Below, one piece after another: positions 1-6,655 of a stretch of DNA of 13,192 nt (positions are counted from its first letter, which is position 1; the number at the start of each line of letters is the position of its first letter). The notes under the pieces are model-generated. The model was given only the letters and a program-made list of their open reading frames with translations, was not told the DNA's origin and made no database searches. This stretch comes from Elusimicrobiota bacterium (GTDB taxonomy: Bacteria > Elusimicrobiota > Elusimicrobia > Elusimicrobiales > UBA9959). The stretch lies in the NCBI GenBank assembly GCA_030639665.1, contig DAOWCC010000044.1, positions 1-13,192 of the forward strand. The letters run 5' to 3'. Position numbers and translations under genes: made by a program.

Positions 1-45
1 ATAGAAGTAAGAGAGTAAAAAAGAGCGGCGCTTTCAACTTCCACT

Positions 46-1509
46 TTGCGTTTGGAAATTCTTTCCCCCTCGCAGGATATGCGCCTTAGAGCGAATGATT
101 GGATAAGCGTTTATGCTTTGGCTACCCCTTATAAAAAGGCGGTTTTTTCAATAAAGGGTTTGATAAATAATTCCCGGATGGATGAATTGCCTGAAGGTTC
201 GGGCCGGTATTACGGTTCTTACTATATCAAGAGCGACGATGAAATAAAAGACAGGAAGGTAAAAGTCAAAATAAGCGGCGGAAAAGTTAAAGGGACAAAA
301 CAATTGTATTCGGACGGAAGCATAACAATTAACAGTGATATTGAGTTGGTTACGGTTTCCACCGATACGGCCGTTCTTAAAAACGGGATTAGAGGCGGAT
401 ATATGATGTTTCCTCCCATGGGCGTAAGAATGATGTCGGATGGGAAAATAGGATCAATGTATAGGATAAAACTTTCAGATTGTGATTCGGCTTGGATTCA
501 TGAATCCAAGATTTCAGTAGCGTCCAAGAATGTTCGTCCTCCCGATACTGAAACAGGAGTCATAAAACTTTCAAAAACAGATAATGGTAGTATGGCCAGA
601 ATATCTATGTATGATAGAGTTCCCTATGTGGCGGTTGAGGGTGAAAAATCTCTAACGGTAAAGCTTTATTATACCCGCTTTCATTCAAACTGGGTTATTT
701 ATGATTCCTCGGATACTTTTACCAAAAATGTAAATTTCAGGCAGGCGGGAACCAATGTTGCCGAGATAAATTTTGAGTTTAATAAGAACATATGGGGCTA
801 TGATATCTACTATTCAACAAGAAACGCGCTTATTGTTGAATTTAAAGAGCCGCCGTCCATTTCGCGCAAATGGCCAAAACCTCTTAAAGGTTTGAATATT
901 GTGATTGACCCCGGACATTCAGCCAAGAGAGAGCCTCCTTATGACGGGGCGATAGGCCCGATGGGCGTATTTGAGTATGAAGCGAATCTCTGGCTATCTG
1001 AAGTTTTAAAAAAGGATTTTGAGAAACTGGGCGCCAATATTACTATGACGCGTATTGGCGATGAAGATGTTCCCTTAAGGGAAAGGCCGAAAATTGCCAA
1101 AAAAGCAAAGGGCGATATTTTTATAAGCGTTCATTATAACGCTATCGGCGATGGGAAAGATCCTTTTGCCCGGCCTCGCGGATATTCTCTTTATTATTAT
1201 CACCGCCATAGCGCCGAGTTTGCCAGGTCAGTTCATGAATCATATATTAAAAATATAAAATTGCCCGATGAAGGCGTTCGTTACGGCGATTATCATGTTA
1301 TAAGAATGACTTATATGCCGGCTATTTTGCTTGAAAGCGCTTATATGATTTATCCCGAGCAGGAAGAGATGTCTTGCAGCCCGAGTTTTAGGGAAAAACT
1401 TTCAAGGACCATTGTGAAAGGCGCGTTGGATTTTTTTGATGTTCCAAAGAAACCGAAATGGAAAAAGAAAAGCGGTAAAAAGAAGAAAAGAAGGGGGAAA
1501 AAAAGATGA
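46..1509 (+). CDS. N-acetylmuramoyl-L-alanine amidase (Amidase_3), N-terminus uncertain
   Basis: Zinc amidase that cleaves the bond between MurNAc and the L-Ala of the stem peptide in peptidoglycan. The catalytic domain covers about residues 283-468. The IDPGH motif gives zinc ligand H291, YEANL gives E312, SVHYNA gives H363, and ILLES gives catalytic E430, so all four key residues are present. Residues 1-280 are beta-rich and unrecognised, beginning with an Ig-like stretch (LEILSPSQDM). The last 20 residues are strongly basic (15 K/R). An in-frame stop at 16-18 leaves only TTG 46, TTG 52 or ATG 79 as starts. None has a good ribosome-binding site and none supplies a signal peptide, although the substrate is extracytoplasmic. 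Either the true N-terminus lies upstream in another frame, or the gene is damaged. The stop overlaps the next gene's start (ATGA). Family call is firm; the start is not. Confidence 0.88.
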   Translation: MRLEILSPSQDMRLRANDWISVYALATPYKKAVFSIKGLINNSRMDELPEGSGRYYGSYYIKSDDEIKDRKVKVKISGGKVKGTKQLYSDGSITINSDIELVTVSTDTAVLKNGIRGGYMMFPPMGVRMMSDGKIGSMYRIKLSDCDSAWIHESKISVASKNVRPPDTETGVIKLSKTDNGSMARISMYDRVPYVAVEGEKSLTVKLYYTRFHSNWVIYDSSDTFTKNVNFRQAGTNVAEINFEFNKNIWGYDIYYSTRNALIVEFKEPPSISRKWPKPLKGLNIVIDPGHSAKREPPYDGAIGPMGVFEYEANLWLSEVLKKDFEKLGANITMTRIGDEDVPLRERPKIAKKAKGDIFISVHYNAIGDGKDPFARPRGYSLYYYHRHSAEFARSVHESYIKNIKLPDEGVRYGDYHVIRMTYMPAILLESAYMIYPEQEEMSCSPSFREKLSRTIVKGALDFFDVPKKPKWKKKSGKKKKRRGKKR

Positions 1510-2360
1510 ACGAGCATTATTTAAAATGCCAAAGCGCCATCAATGAATTTTTGGCAAAGAAGTTTCAAACTGAAGAGGAGATATGGGATTTTTTTATAAG
1601 AAACAGTTCTTCGCTTTTAGGCAGTATAGTGGCTACTTTCTTTGAAGCGGATGAGAAAAAAAGAACACTTTTAATAAAGAACTCTATCGGACCGGTGGGA
1701 GAAGATATAAAAGGAATAAGTTTCGGCTATGAAGGCATAGTGGGCTGGTGCGCGGACACTAAGAATCCCATTATTGTAAATGATGTTGAAACCGATAACC
1801 GCTTTTCCAAAAAAATGGATTTTAGCAGCGGTTTTAAAACTAAAAATATCTTGGCCGTTCCCTGCGTGGTAGATAATGAATTATTGGGAATTATAGAGTT
1901 TGTGAATTCTCTTAATGGCGAATTTAGCGAAACCGATCTTGCTCTCGCGACTACATTGGCTTCTTTTGTCTCGCAGAAGGTTTATATAGCAAGACTTAGA
2001 GGAACGATAAATAAGATTAATCTTAAAGGTGAAAGCACCATAAACAATCTTTCCGGAGGTTTTATCGGTGTGGATCTTGATAAAAAAATTATTTTCTTTA
2101 ATCCCAAAGCTCAAGAAATATTTGAAGTGGGGGATGAATATTTAAACAAAAATATCATGGACTTAATGGAATTATGCCCGGAAATAGTCAATGTTATAGG
2201 CGATGTTCTTAAGCAGGATAAAATAGTCCGGCGTCAGGATTTTAAAGTGTCAATTAATGGCAAAGATAAAATTATAGGCTATAGTTCAATGAACATTAAA
2301 GGTGTTGAAGGCGAGAATATGGGCGCCGGCATGATATTTCAGGATATAACCCATTTATAG
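1506..2360 (+). CDS. GAF-PAS sensor protein without output domain
   Basis: Cytoplasmic sensory protein with no signal peptide or membrane segment. A GAF domain spans about residues 8-160, with the typical GYEGIVGWCADTKNPIIV region near 74-91 and ILAVPCVVDNELLGIIEF near 115-132. A PAS domain follows at about 176-284 (GGFIGVDLDKKIIFFNPKA). The protein stops exactly where a PAS domain ends (GMIFQDITHL), the point at which histidine kinases normally continue into a coiled coil and HisKA/HATPase. No kinase, GGDEF or HTH domain follows in any frame before the next gene. The ATG overlaps the amidase stop by four bases and has a good Shine-Dalgarno (AAGGGGG, 1491-1497, spacing 8), so it is probably translationally coupled to the amidase. 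The ligand is unknown. It could be a partner subunit or a truncated kinase. Confidence 0.85.
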   Translation: MNEHYLKCQSAINEFLAKKFQTEEEIWDFFIRNSSSLLGSIVATFFEADEKKRTLLIKNSIGPVGEDIKGISFGYEGIVGWCADTKNPIIVNDVETDNRFSKKMDFSSGFKTKNILAVPCVVDNELLGIIEFVNSLNGEFSETDLALATTLASFVSQKVYIARLRGTINKINLKGESTINNLSGGFIGVDLDKKIIFFNPKAQEIFEVGDEYLNKNIMDLMELCPEIVNVIGDVLKQDKIVRRQDFKVSINGKDKIIGYSSMNIKGVEGENMGAGMIFQDITHL

Positions 2361-2369
2361 AATAGTGAT

Positions 2370-2825
2370 ATGATAATAAAAGAAATTGACCAAAATAAGG
2401 GGAAGATTTGCGAAGATATTCTTCGGTCATTAAAAGATTGGTTTGGTATTGAGGAAGCAACGAAGGCGTATATTAAAGGCGTTGAGGACACTCTTTTTCT
2501 TATTGCCTGCGACAATGAAAAGCCGGTTGGATTTATTTCACTTAAGAAGCATTATTCTTTTTCTTATGAAATTTATGTAATGGGAATTTACAAGGAATAT
2601 CATAATAGGGGAATCGGAAGCCGACTGGTGAAACAAGCCGAAAGATTGCTTAAAGAAAAAGGGGCGAAGTTTCTTCAAGTGAAAACTCTTTCTGAAAGCA
2701 GGCCCAACAAGTTTTATGATAAAACAAGAACCTTTTATCTAAAAAATAGCTTTACTCCGTTAGAGGAATTTAAAACATTATGGGATGAATTCAATCCCTG
2801 CCTTTTATTAGTCAAGAATTTATAG
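2370..2825 (+). CDS. GNAT-family N-acetyltransferase
   Basis: Acetyl-CoA-dependent acyltransferase of the GNAT fold, 151 residues, full-length for a single-domain member. Motif A, the pyrophosphate-binding loop, is at about residues 76-86 (EYHNRGIGSRL), preceded by beta-4 EIYVMGIY. The C-terminal part has conserved-looking KTLSES (105-110), KTRTFYLKNSF and TLWDEFNPCL elements. These are typical of a widespread but poorly characterised GNAT subgroup whose substrate I cannot name. It starts 9 bases after the GAF-PAS stop with only a weak ribosome-binding site, so it is probably the last gene of the amidase operon. It converges on nth with 28 bases between the two stops. No obvious intrinsic terminator is visible there. 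Confidence 0.9.
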   Translation: MIIKEIDQNKGKICEDILRSLKDWFGIEEATKAYIKGVEDTLFLIACDNEKPVGFISLKKHYSFSYEIYVMGIYKEYHNRGIGSRLVKQAERLLKEKGAKFLQVKTLSESRPNKFYDKTRTFYLKNSFTPLEEFKTLWDEFNPCLLLVKNL

Positions 2826-2853
2826 TTTTTCGCGAGAGTGAGTGTCTTGAGTT

Positions 2854-3480
2854 TTAAGAGTCCAAGTTTTTTTGGCATAGTTTATTTAGAGGGCAGTTTG
2901 GGCAATCGGGTTTTCTGGCATTGCATGTTTTTCTGCCATGATGTATTAAAGCGTTTGGCAGCCATATCCAATCTTTCTTATCTATAATTTCCATCAAATC
3001 CCGCTCTATCTTCAGCGGATTTGTGTTTTTAGTAAAGCCCAATCTGAAAGAAAGTCTTTTTACATGCGTGTCCACTACAATGCCTTCGCTTTTTCCATAA
3101 CCATGGCCCAAAACCACATTAGCGGTTTTTCTGGCTACGCCTCTCAGGGATAATAATTCAATCATTGTTTTTGGAACTTTTCCGTCAAATTTTACGGTTA
3201 TGGTTTTTGCCGTTTCTTTTAAAGATAAGGCTTTACTTTTATAAAAGCCCGTGGAGCGAATAATTTTTTCAATATCATTTAGATTCGCTTTTGCCAAAGT
3301 GGCGGGGTTTTTATATTTTTTAAATAATACGGGAGTTACCATATTAACCCTCGCGTCCGTGCATTGCGCCGATAATATAACGGATATTAAAAGTTCAAAG
3401 ACATTTGAATATATGAGCGCGGGGGGAACTTTAGGATATTCTTTTTTAAGAATTTTAATTATAGGAGAAATATTTTTCAT
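2854..3480 (-). CDS. nth: Endonuclease III (DNA glycosylase/AP lyase)
   Basis: Base-excision repair enzyme that removes oxidised pyrimidines and nicks abasic sites by beta-elimination. At 208 residues it has the usual family length. The helix-hairpin-helix LLSLRGVARKTANVVLG (109-125) carries the catalytic lysine K118, and VDTHV supplies the catalytic aspartate D137. The C-terminal [4Fe-4S] motif is intact as C186-X6-C193-X2-C196-X5-C202. The N-terminal ELLISVILSAQCTDARVN block is also typical. It lies 126 bp downstream of the oligopeptide-binding protein on the same strand. The separation and unrelated role suggest either its own promoter or read-through. All active-site residues are present, so it should be functional. 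Confidence 0.96.
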   Translation of the reverse strand: MKNISPIIKILKKEYPKVPPALIYSNVFELLISVILSAQCTDARVNMVTPVLFKKYKNPATLAKANLNDIEKIIRSTGFYKSKALSLKETAKTITVKFDGKVPKTMIELLSLRGVARKTANVVLGHGYGKSEGIVVDTHVKRLSFRLGFTKNTNPLKIERDLMEIIDKKDWIWLPNALIHHGRKTCNARKPDCPNCPLNKLCQKNLDS

Positions 3481-3555
3481 AGAGAGTTCAGAGTTTGAAG
3501 TTTAGAGAATAAACATAAATAAGAAATCCGACTTATTTGGAATTTCCATATTATT

Positions 3556-3603
3556 TGGCCGTCAAGCCGTTTGGCTGTCTGGCTGCCAAGCTGTAGCGCA
3601 GTC
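3556..3603. repeat. Degenerate 8-bp tandem repeat, six units
   Basis: Six consecutive octamers read TGGCCGTC, AAGCCGTT, TGGCTGTC, TGGCTGCC, AAGCTGTA and GCGCAGTC, sharing a pattern close to (TGG/AAG)C(C/T)G(T/C)(C/T). The stretch is clearly richer in G+C than its A/T-rich surroundings. It fills part of the 126-bp gap between nth and the oligopeptide-binding protein. Internal short pairings (AGCC with GGCT, TTGGC with GCCAA) are possible. No open frame of note crosses it. Function is unknown. It is not a CRISPR because the units are contiguous with no spacers. Confidence 0.6.
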
Positions 3604-3610
3604 GCGCTAC
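3593..3610. other. 7-bp inverted repeat at the 3' end of the peptide-binding gene
   Basis: GTAGCGC and GCGCTAC form a perfect 7-bp stem around an AGTC loop. The minus-strand stop codon of the oligopeptide-binding protein (3607-3609) lies inside the stem. No run of T follows on either strand, so it is not a canonical intrinsic terminator. It could stabilise the mRNA 3' end or simply be part of the adjoining octamer repeat. Confidence 0.55.
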
Positions 3611-5334
3611 TTACTTATCGGATAAAAATAAATGCCCATAAAAACGGCATTATCGTAAAATCCTTTAATGCAATCGCTCATAGCCAAAAGGCCTTGCGGG
3701 TGAATAGTATAAATCTGAATGGTTTCTTCATAAGCCAATTTTTGAATTTTCTTATAAAGTTGTTTTCTCTTAAGTCCTGATGTTTGTGAAACGGCAAGGT
3801 CTATAAGCTTATCCATTTCAGGATTTGAATAATTTTGAGCTATCGCGTAACGGCCCTTGGAATGATAAAAAGGGAAAATAAAATTATGCGGATCGGGATA
3901 ATCTCCCGTCCAGCCCCGGGTGAAAAGAGGCATTTTTTTGTTTTGGGTTTTTTCAAGATAACTGGGCCAGTCCACGCCTCTTATATCTATTTTAAATTTA
4001 GGGTTTATGCTTTCTATATTTCTTTTAAGCACCTGGCAGGCAAGCTGGCGGACTTCGCTGCCGGTATTAAATGTTAAAGTGAATTTAAAACCCTTTTTCC
4101 AAAGCATGCCGTTATAGGCTTTTTTAAAATATTCGGCGGCTTTGGCTTTATTAAATGAATGCCCCTGAGTATTCGGGCTATAGCCGAGCAGTCCGGGAGG
4201 AATGGAGCCTTTGGCGAGAGCTGCTTTGCCTTTCATGCCATCGGAGAGAAAACCGGGATAATCAAAGGAAAGAGCGAAAGCTTTTCTGATATCCTTATTG
4301 CCAAAGAAAGTCGGCGGTATGCCTTTACCGTCCAGTTTGCCCGAGCCTATGTCGGGATTGGCCAAAGGATTTACTTTAAAGGTAAAAAAGAATACGGGAT
4401 CAGTCAAAAGTCTCGGCAGATTATCTTCAACTTTAACTCCCTTAAGGCCTCTGACCTGAATTTCAAAAGTTCTGGGAACATCTATTATGTCCGCGTCTCC
4501 CGCTTCAAGCATAAGGCGTCTTGTGCCGAATTCTGGGACGGTTTTCATTACCAGCATTTTAATCGCGGCGGGTTTTTTCCGGTAATTTTTGAAACTTGAA
4601 AACATAATTTGTTTGGAATTTAAGTTCCATCGTTTAAACTCAAACGGCCCGGTGCCGTTCATGTTTTTTGATAAGAAGGAGTTTTCTTTAGGGCGGTTAT
4701 TATATTTGGCAAGAGTTTCATACGCGCCGTTCCACTCTCCGTTTTCAACGCACCATTGCTTATTCATAATATATGACCAGCGCGCGATTATTGACAAAAA
4801 AGGGGCAAACGGGCGTTTAAGTTTTACTATAACGGCATCGTCTTTAACTTTAACGGCGTTTTCAATTTCTTTTTTGGAAAGCAGCAGTTTGCCTTTGGAA
4901 TCTCTTGTAGAGGCAAGGCCAAAGACCGGTTCAAGCATTAAAGACGCGGGGCCTCCCGACGGGTCGGTAAGCATAAATCTTAACAGTGAATATTTAACAT
5001 CCTCAGGCTTTAAAATGTTTCCGTTATGAAATTTAACATTCTTTCTTATGGGAAAAGTATAGGTTAGCCCGTCTTTTGATATAAGGCCGTTTTTTACGGA
5101 AGGAATTTTATTTGCCAAGGCCGGTTCATATTCGCTAAGCGAACTGCCTTTAAACATTAATAAGGTTTCATAAACATTGAGCATCATACCCTGAGTTACG
5201 GCATCATAAGGATAAACGGGATCCAATGTTGTTATTTCGCCGATATGCGCGTAAAAAAGCTTAGTTGGATTTTTTACCGAGGTGCAAGAATTTATTGATA
5301 TTGCCGCCAATAATAAAAATATAATTTTTTTCAT
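3607..5334 (-). CDS. Oligopeptide-binding lipoprotein (SBP family 5, DppA/OppA-like)
   Basis: Extracytoplasmic solute-binding protein of the dipeptide/oligopeptide/nickel ABC importer class, about 575 residues. The N-terminus MKKIIFLLLAAISINSC is a lipoprotein signal with the lipidated Cys at residue 17; N at -2 of the lipobox is unusual. Family-5 features include YEPALANKIPS, GLTYTFPIRKNVKFHNG, a TGPFEFKRW strand, DIRKAFALSFDYPGF and GWTGDYPDPHNFIFPFYHS. I chose ATG 5334 over an in-frame GTG at 5352 because GGAG (5342-5345) lies 7 bases before it and inside the longer version. No ABC permease or ATPase gene is present in the window, so it is an orphan receptor here. It lies about 60 bp downstream of the glycan-binding membrane protein. 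The ligand is not determinable; peptides or murein peptides are the likeliest guesses. Confidence 0.92.
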   Translation of the reverse strand: MKKIIFLLLAAISINSCTSVKNPTKLFYAHIGEITTLDPVYPYDAVTQGMMLNVYETLLMFKGSSLSEYEPALANKIPSVKNGLISKDGLTYTFPIRKNVKFHNGNILKPEDVKYSLLRFMLTDPSGGPASLMLEPVFGLASTRDSKGKLLLSKKEIENAVKVKDDAVIVKLKRPFAPFLSIIARWSYIMNKQWCVENGEWNGAYETLAKYNNRPKENSFLSKNMNGTGPFEFKRWNLNSKQIMFSSFKNYRKKPAAIKMLVMKTVPEFGTRRLMLEAGDADIIDVPRTFEIQVRGLKGVKVEDNLPRLLTDPVFFFTFKVNPLANPDIGSGKLDGKGIPPTFFGNKDIRKAFALSFDYPGFLSDGMKGKAALAKGSIPPGLLGYSPNTQGHSFNKAKAAEYFKKAYNGMLWKKGFKFTLTFNTGSEVRQLACQVLKRNIESINPKFKIDIRGVDWPSYLEKTQNKKMPLFTRGWTGDYPDPHNFIFPFYHSKGRYAIAQNYSNPEMDKLIDLAVSQTSGLKRKQLYKKIQKLAYEETIQIYTIHPQGLLAMSDCIKGFYDNAVFMGIYFYPISK

Positions 5335-5394
5335 ATCTTTGCTCCGTATCACCGTATTTATATATTCTTGTATTTCCGCTGTTTGTTGCTTTTT

Positions 5395-6621
5395 TTAAAA
5401 CTTTATTTTTTCAAGGCTGATTTGAATCTCTTTACCTTTGGTATTATCGAAAGCTTCAATAAAGAGTTTCTCATCTTTTCGAATAAATCCGTATATTTCG
5501 CCGATATTAAAGCCAGATTTTGAAAAATCGGCTTCTTTTTTTAAAGCGGAATTAAAAAGAATATAATGGGTTTCAACGCGCCCTTGAGCGATCGCCGGCA
5601 TTACCATCAATATTGCCAAATCGCCTTCCGTTTCAAATATTTGAAAAATCATGTCACTGCTTTTTAATAAAAGTTTTTTTTCGCCTTGTTTTTCCAGCCA
5701 CAATTCTTGTTCATTTTCGCTTAAAAATAATTTACTCGGGCTGTCATTAAAAAAAGAAATTTCAGACAAACAGGTGTCATTTCCCTTTCTGCCTTTATAG
5801 ACGGAAAGAATTTTTATTTGAATGGCCGTGGTTTTATTGTTCTTTATTAAATTTTTCCATTGCTTGGGAAAATAAATTTGTTGAGGAGAATCGGAATCTT
5901 TCAATTGGCGTTTATAAGGCGGGGATATTTTTTTTGCTTTCATCGGAGTATATAATTCGGTGATTTTGCCCTTTTTAGGGTGAGTTAATTTATAAAGAGT
6001 AATCTGAATATTTTTTACTCTGTTGTTTTTTTTGAACATCCTTTCAGATTTGGCATAACCGTTTATTATGGAAATTCCCAGAGCATTGGACGGGGTGTCC
6101 AAATAAATATATTCTTTTACGCCCGGACCTTTCACTCCCTCCGCCCAGCAAGTATTTTTATCGCGGTCAAAAAGATTTTGCGCGCCGTATTTTCCAAACG
6201 CGTTTGCGGCGGGTTTATCCAATTCACTGCTTGAATAATAAAGACGGCCCAAGCTGTCGGTAAAGTTTATTGTCTGTGATGGTTTTAATGAAGAATATAA
6301 ATTTGTAAATCTTGGGAATAAATTAATAAGAATGAGCGCGCTTGGCAAAATAATTAGAAAGGCAAGTTCTTTTTTTCTTGTTATTTCGCCGTCTAGGATT
6401 TTTTTTAGCCTTTTGTTGTAAATTATTCCCGTTATGACGGAGCCCGTAATCGCGCCTATGGGCATAATCAAGAGTATGGCCACCATTAGTTTCATGCCTT
6501 CAAAATAATTAAATTTGAAGGAAAGGATGATTACCGCAAATAGTCCGATGAGAGCGCCTAAAAAGAAGCCTCCCACTATGCCCAATAAAAGGGTAATGAT
6601 TTTAATTGTTTTATTGTTCAT
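5395..6621 (-). CDS. Membrane-anchored NADase-type/discoidin-like glycan-binding domain protein
   Basis: A 408-residue protein with three predicted membrane helices, about 6-33, 43-68 and 86-103, followed by an extracytoplasmic region. Residues about 130-292 match the pattern of the discoidin-like 'NADase-type glycan-binding' domain as I know it: AQNLFDRDKNTCWAEGVKGPG (147-167), IINGYAKSE (185-193), NNRVKNI, ILSVYKG and DTCLSEISFF (282-291). C158 and C284 could form a disulfide. Residues about 295-408 are beta-rich and unrecognised. No catalytic motif is seen, so it probably binds rather than cleaves. It lies 34 bp downstream of the NlpC/P60 hydrolase and about 60 bp upstream of the peptide-binding lipoprotein, consistent with one operon and a surface role. 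The domain assignment is from memory of the motif pattern. Confidence 0.75.
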   Translation of the reverse strand: MNNKTIKIITLLLGIVGGFFLGALIGLFAVIILSFKFNYFEGMKLMVAILLIMPIGAITGSVITGIIYNKRLKKILDGEITRKKELAFLIILPSALILINLFPRFTNLYSSLKPSQTINFTDSLGRLYYSSSELDKPAANAFGKYGAQNLFDRDKNTCWAEGVKGPGVKEYIYLDTPSNALGISIINGYAKSERMFKKNNRVKNIQITLYKLTHPKKGKITELYTPMKAKKISPPYKRQLKDSDSPQQIYFPKQWKNLIKNNKTTAIQIKILSVYKGRKGNDTCLSEISFFNDSPSKLFLSENEQELWLEKQGEKKLLLKSSDMIFQIFETEGDLAILMVMPAIAQGRVETHYILFNSALKKEADFSKSGFNIGEIYGFIRKDEKLFIEAFDNTKGKEIQISLEKIKF

Positions 6622-6655
6622 AATGCCGATTTTTTGTGTTTCTGATATCTTGCTT

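Noticed and set aside
17..23. A AAA AAG heptamer resembling a -1 programmed frameshift site
   Set aside because: A -1 shift from the third frame leads into the second frame, which stops at 104-106 and not into the amidase frame. No stimulatory structure is evident.
2361..2369. Frameshifted histidine-kinase continuation after the PAS domain
   Set aside because: Only 9 bases separate the PAS stop from an intact GNAT gene, and no HisKA or HATPase motif occurs in any frame nearby.
2826..2853. Bidirectional terminator between the convergent GNAT and nth genes
   Set aside because: Only a short TCGCGA palindrome beside a T run is present; the stem is too short to support a call.
3556..3610. CRISPR array
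   Set aside because: The units are 8 bp and contiguous with no spacers, and no cas genes are present.
3593..3610. Rho-independent terminator for the oligopeptide-binding gene
   Set aside because: The stem is good, but neither strand has a following T tract.
4159..5029. Two 146-codon open frames on the plus strand within the oligopeptide-binding gene
   Set aside because: They lie antisense to a clearly conserved coding sequence, show no recognisable motif and have no supporting ribosome-binding site.
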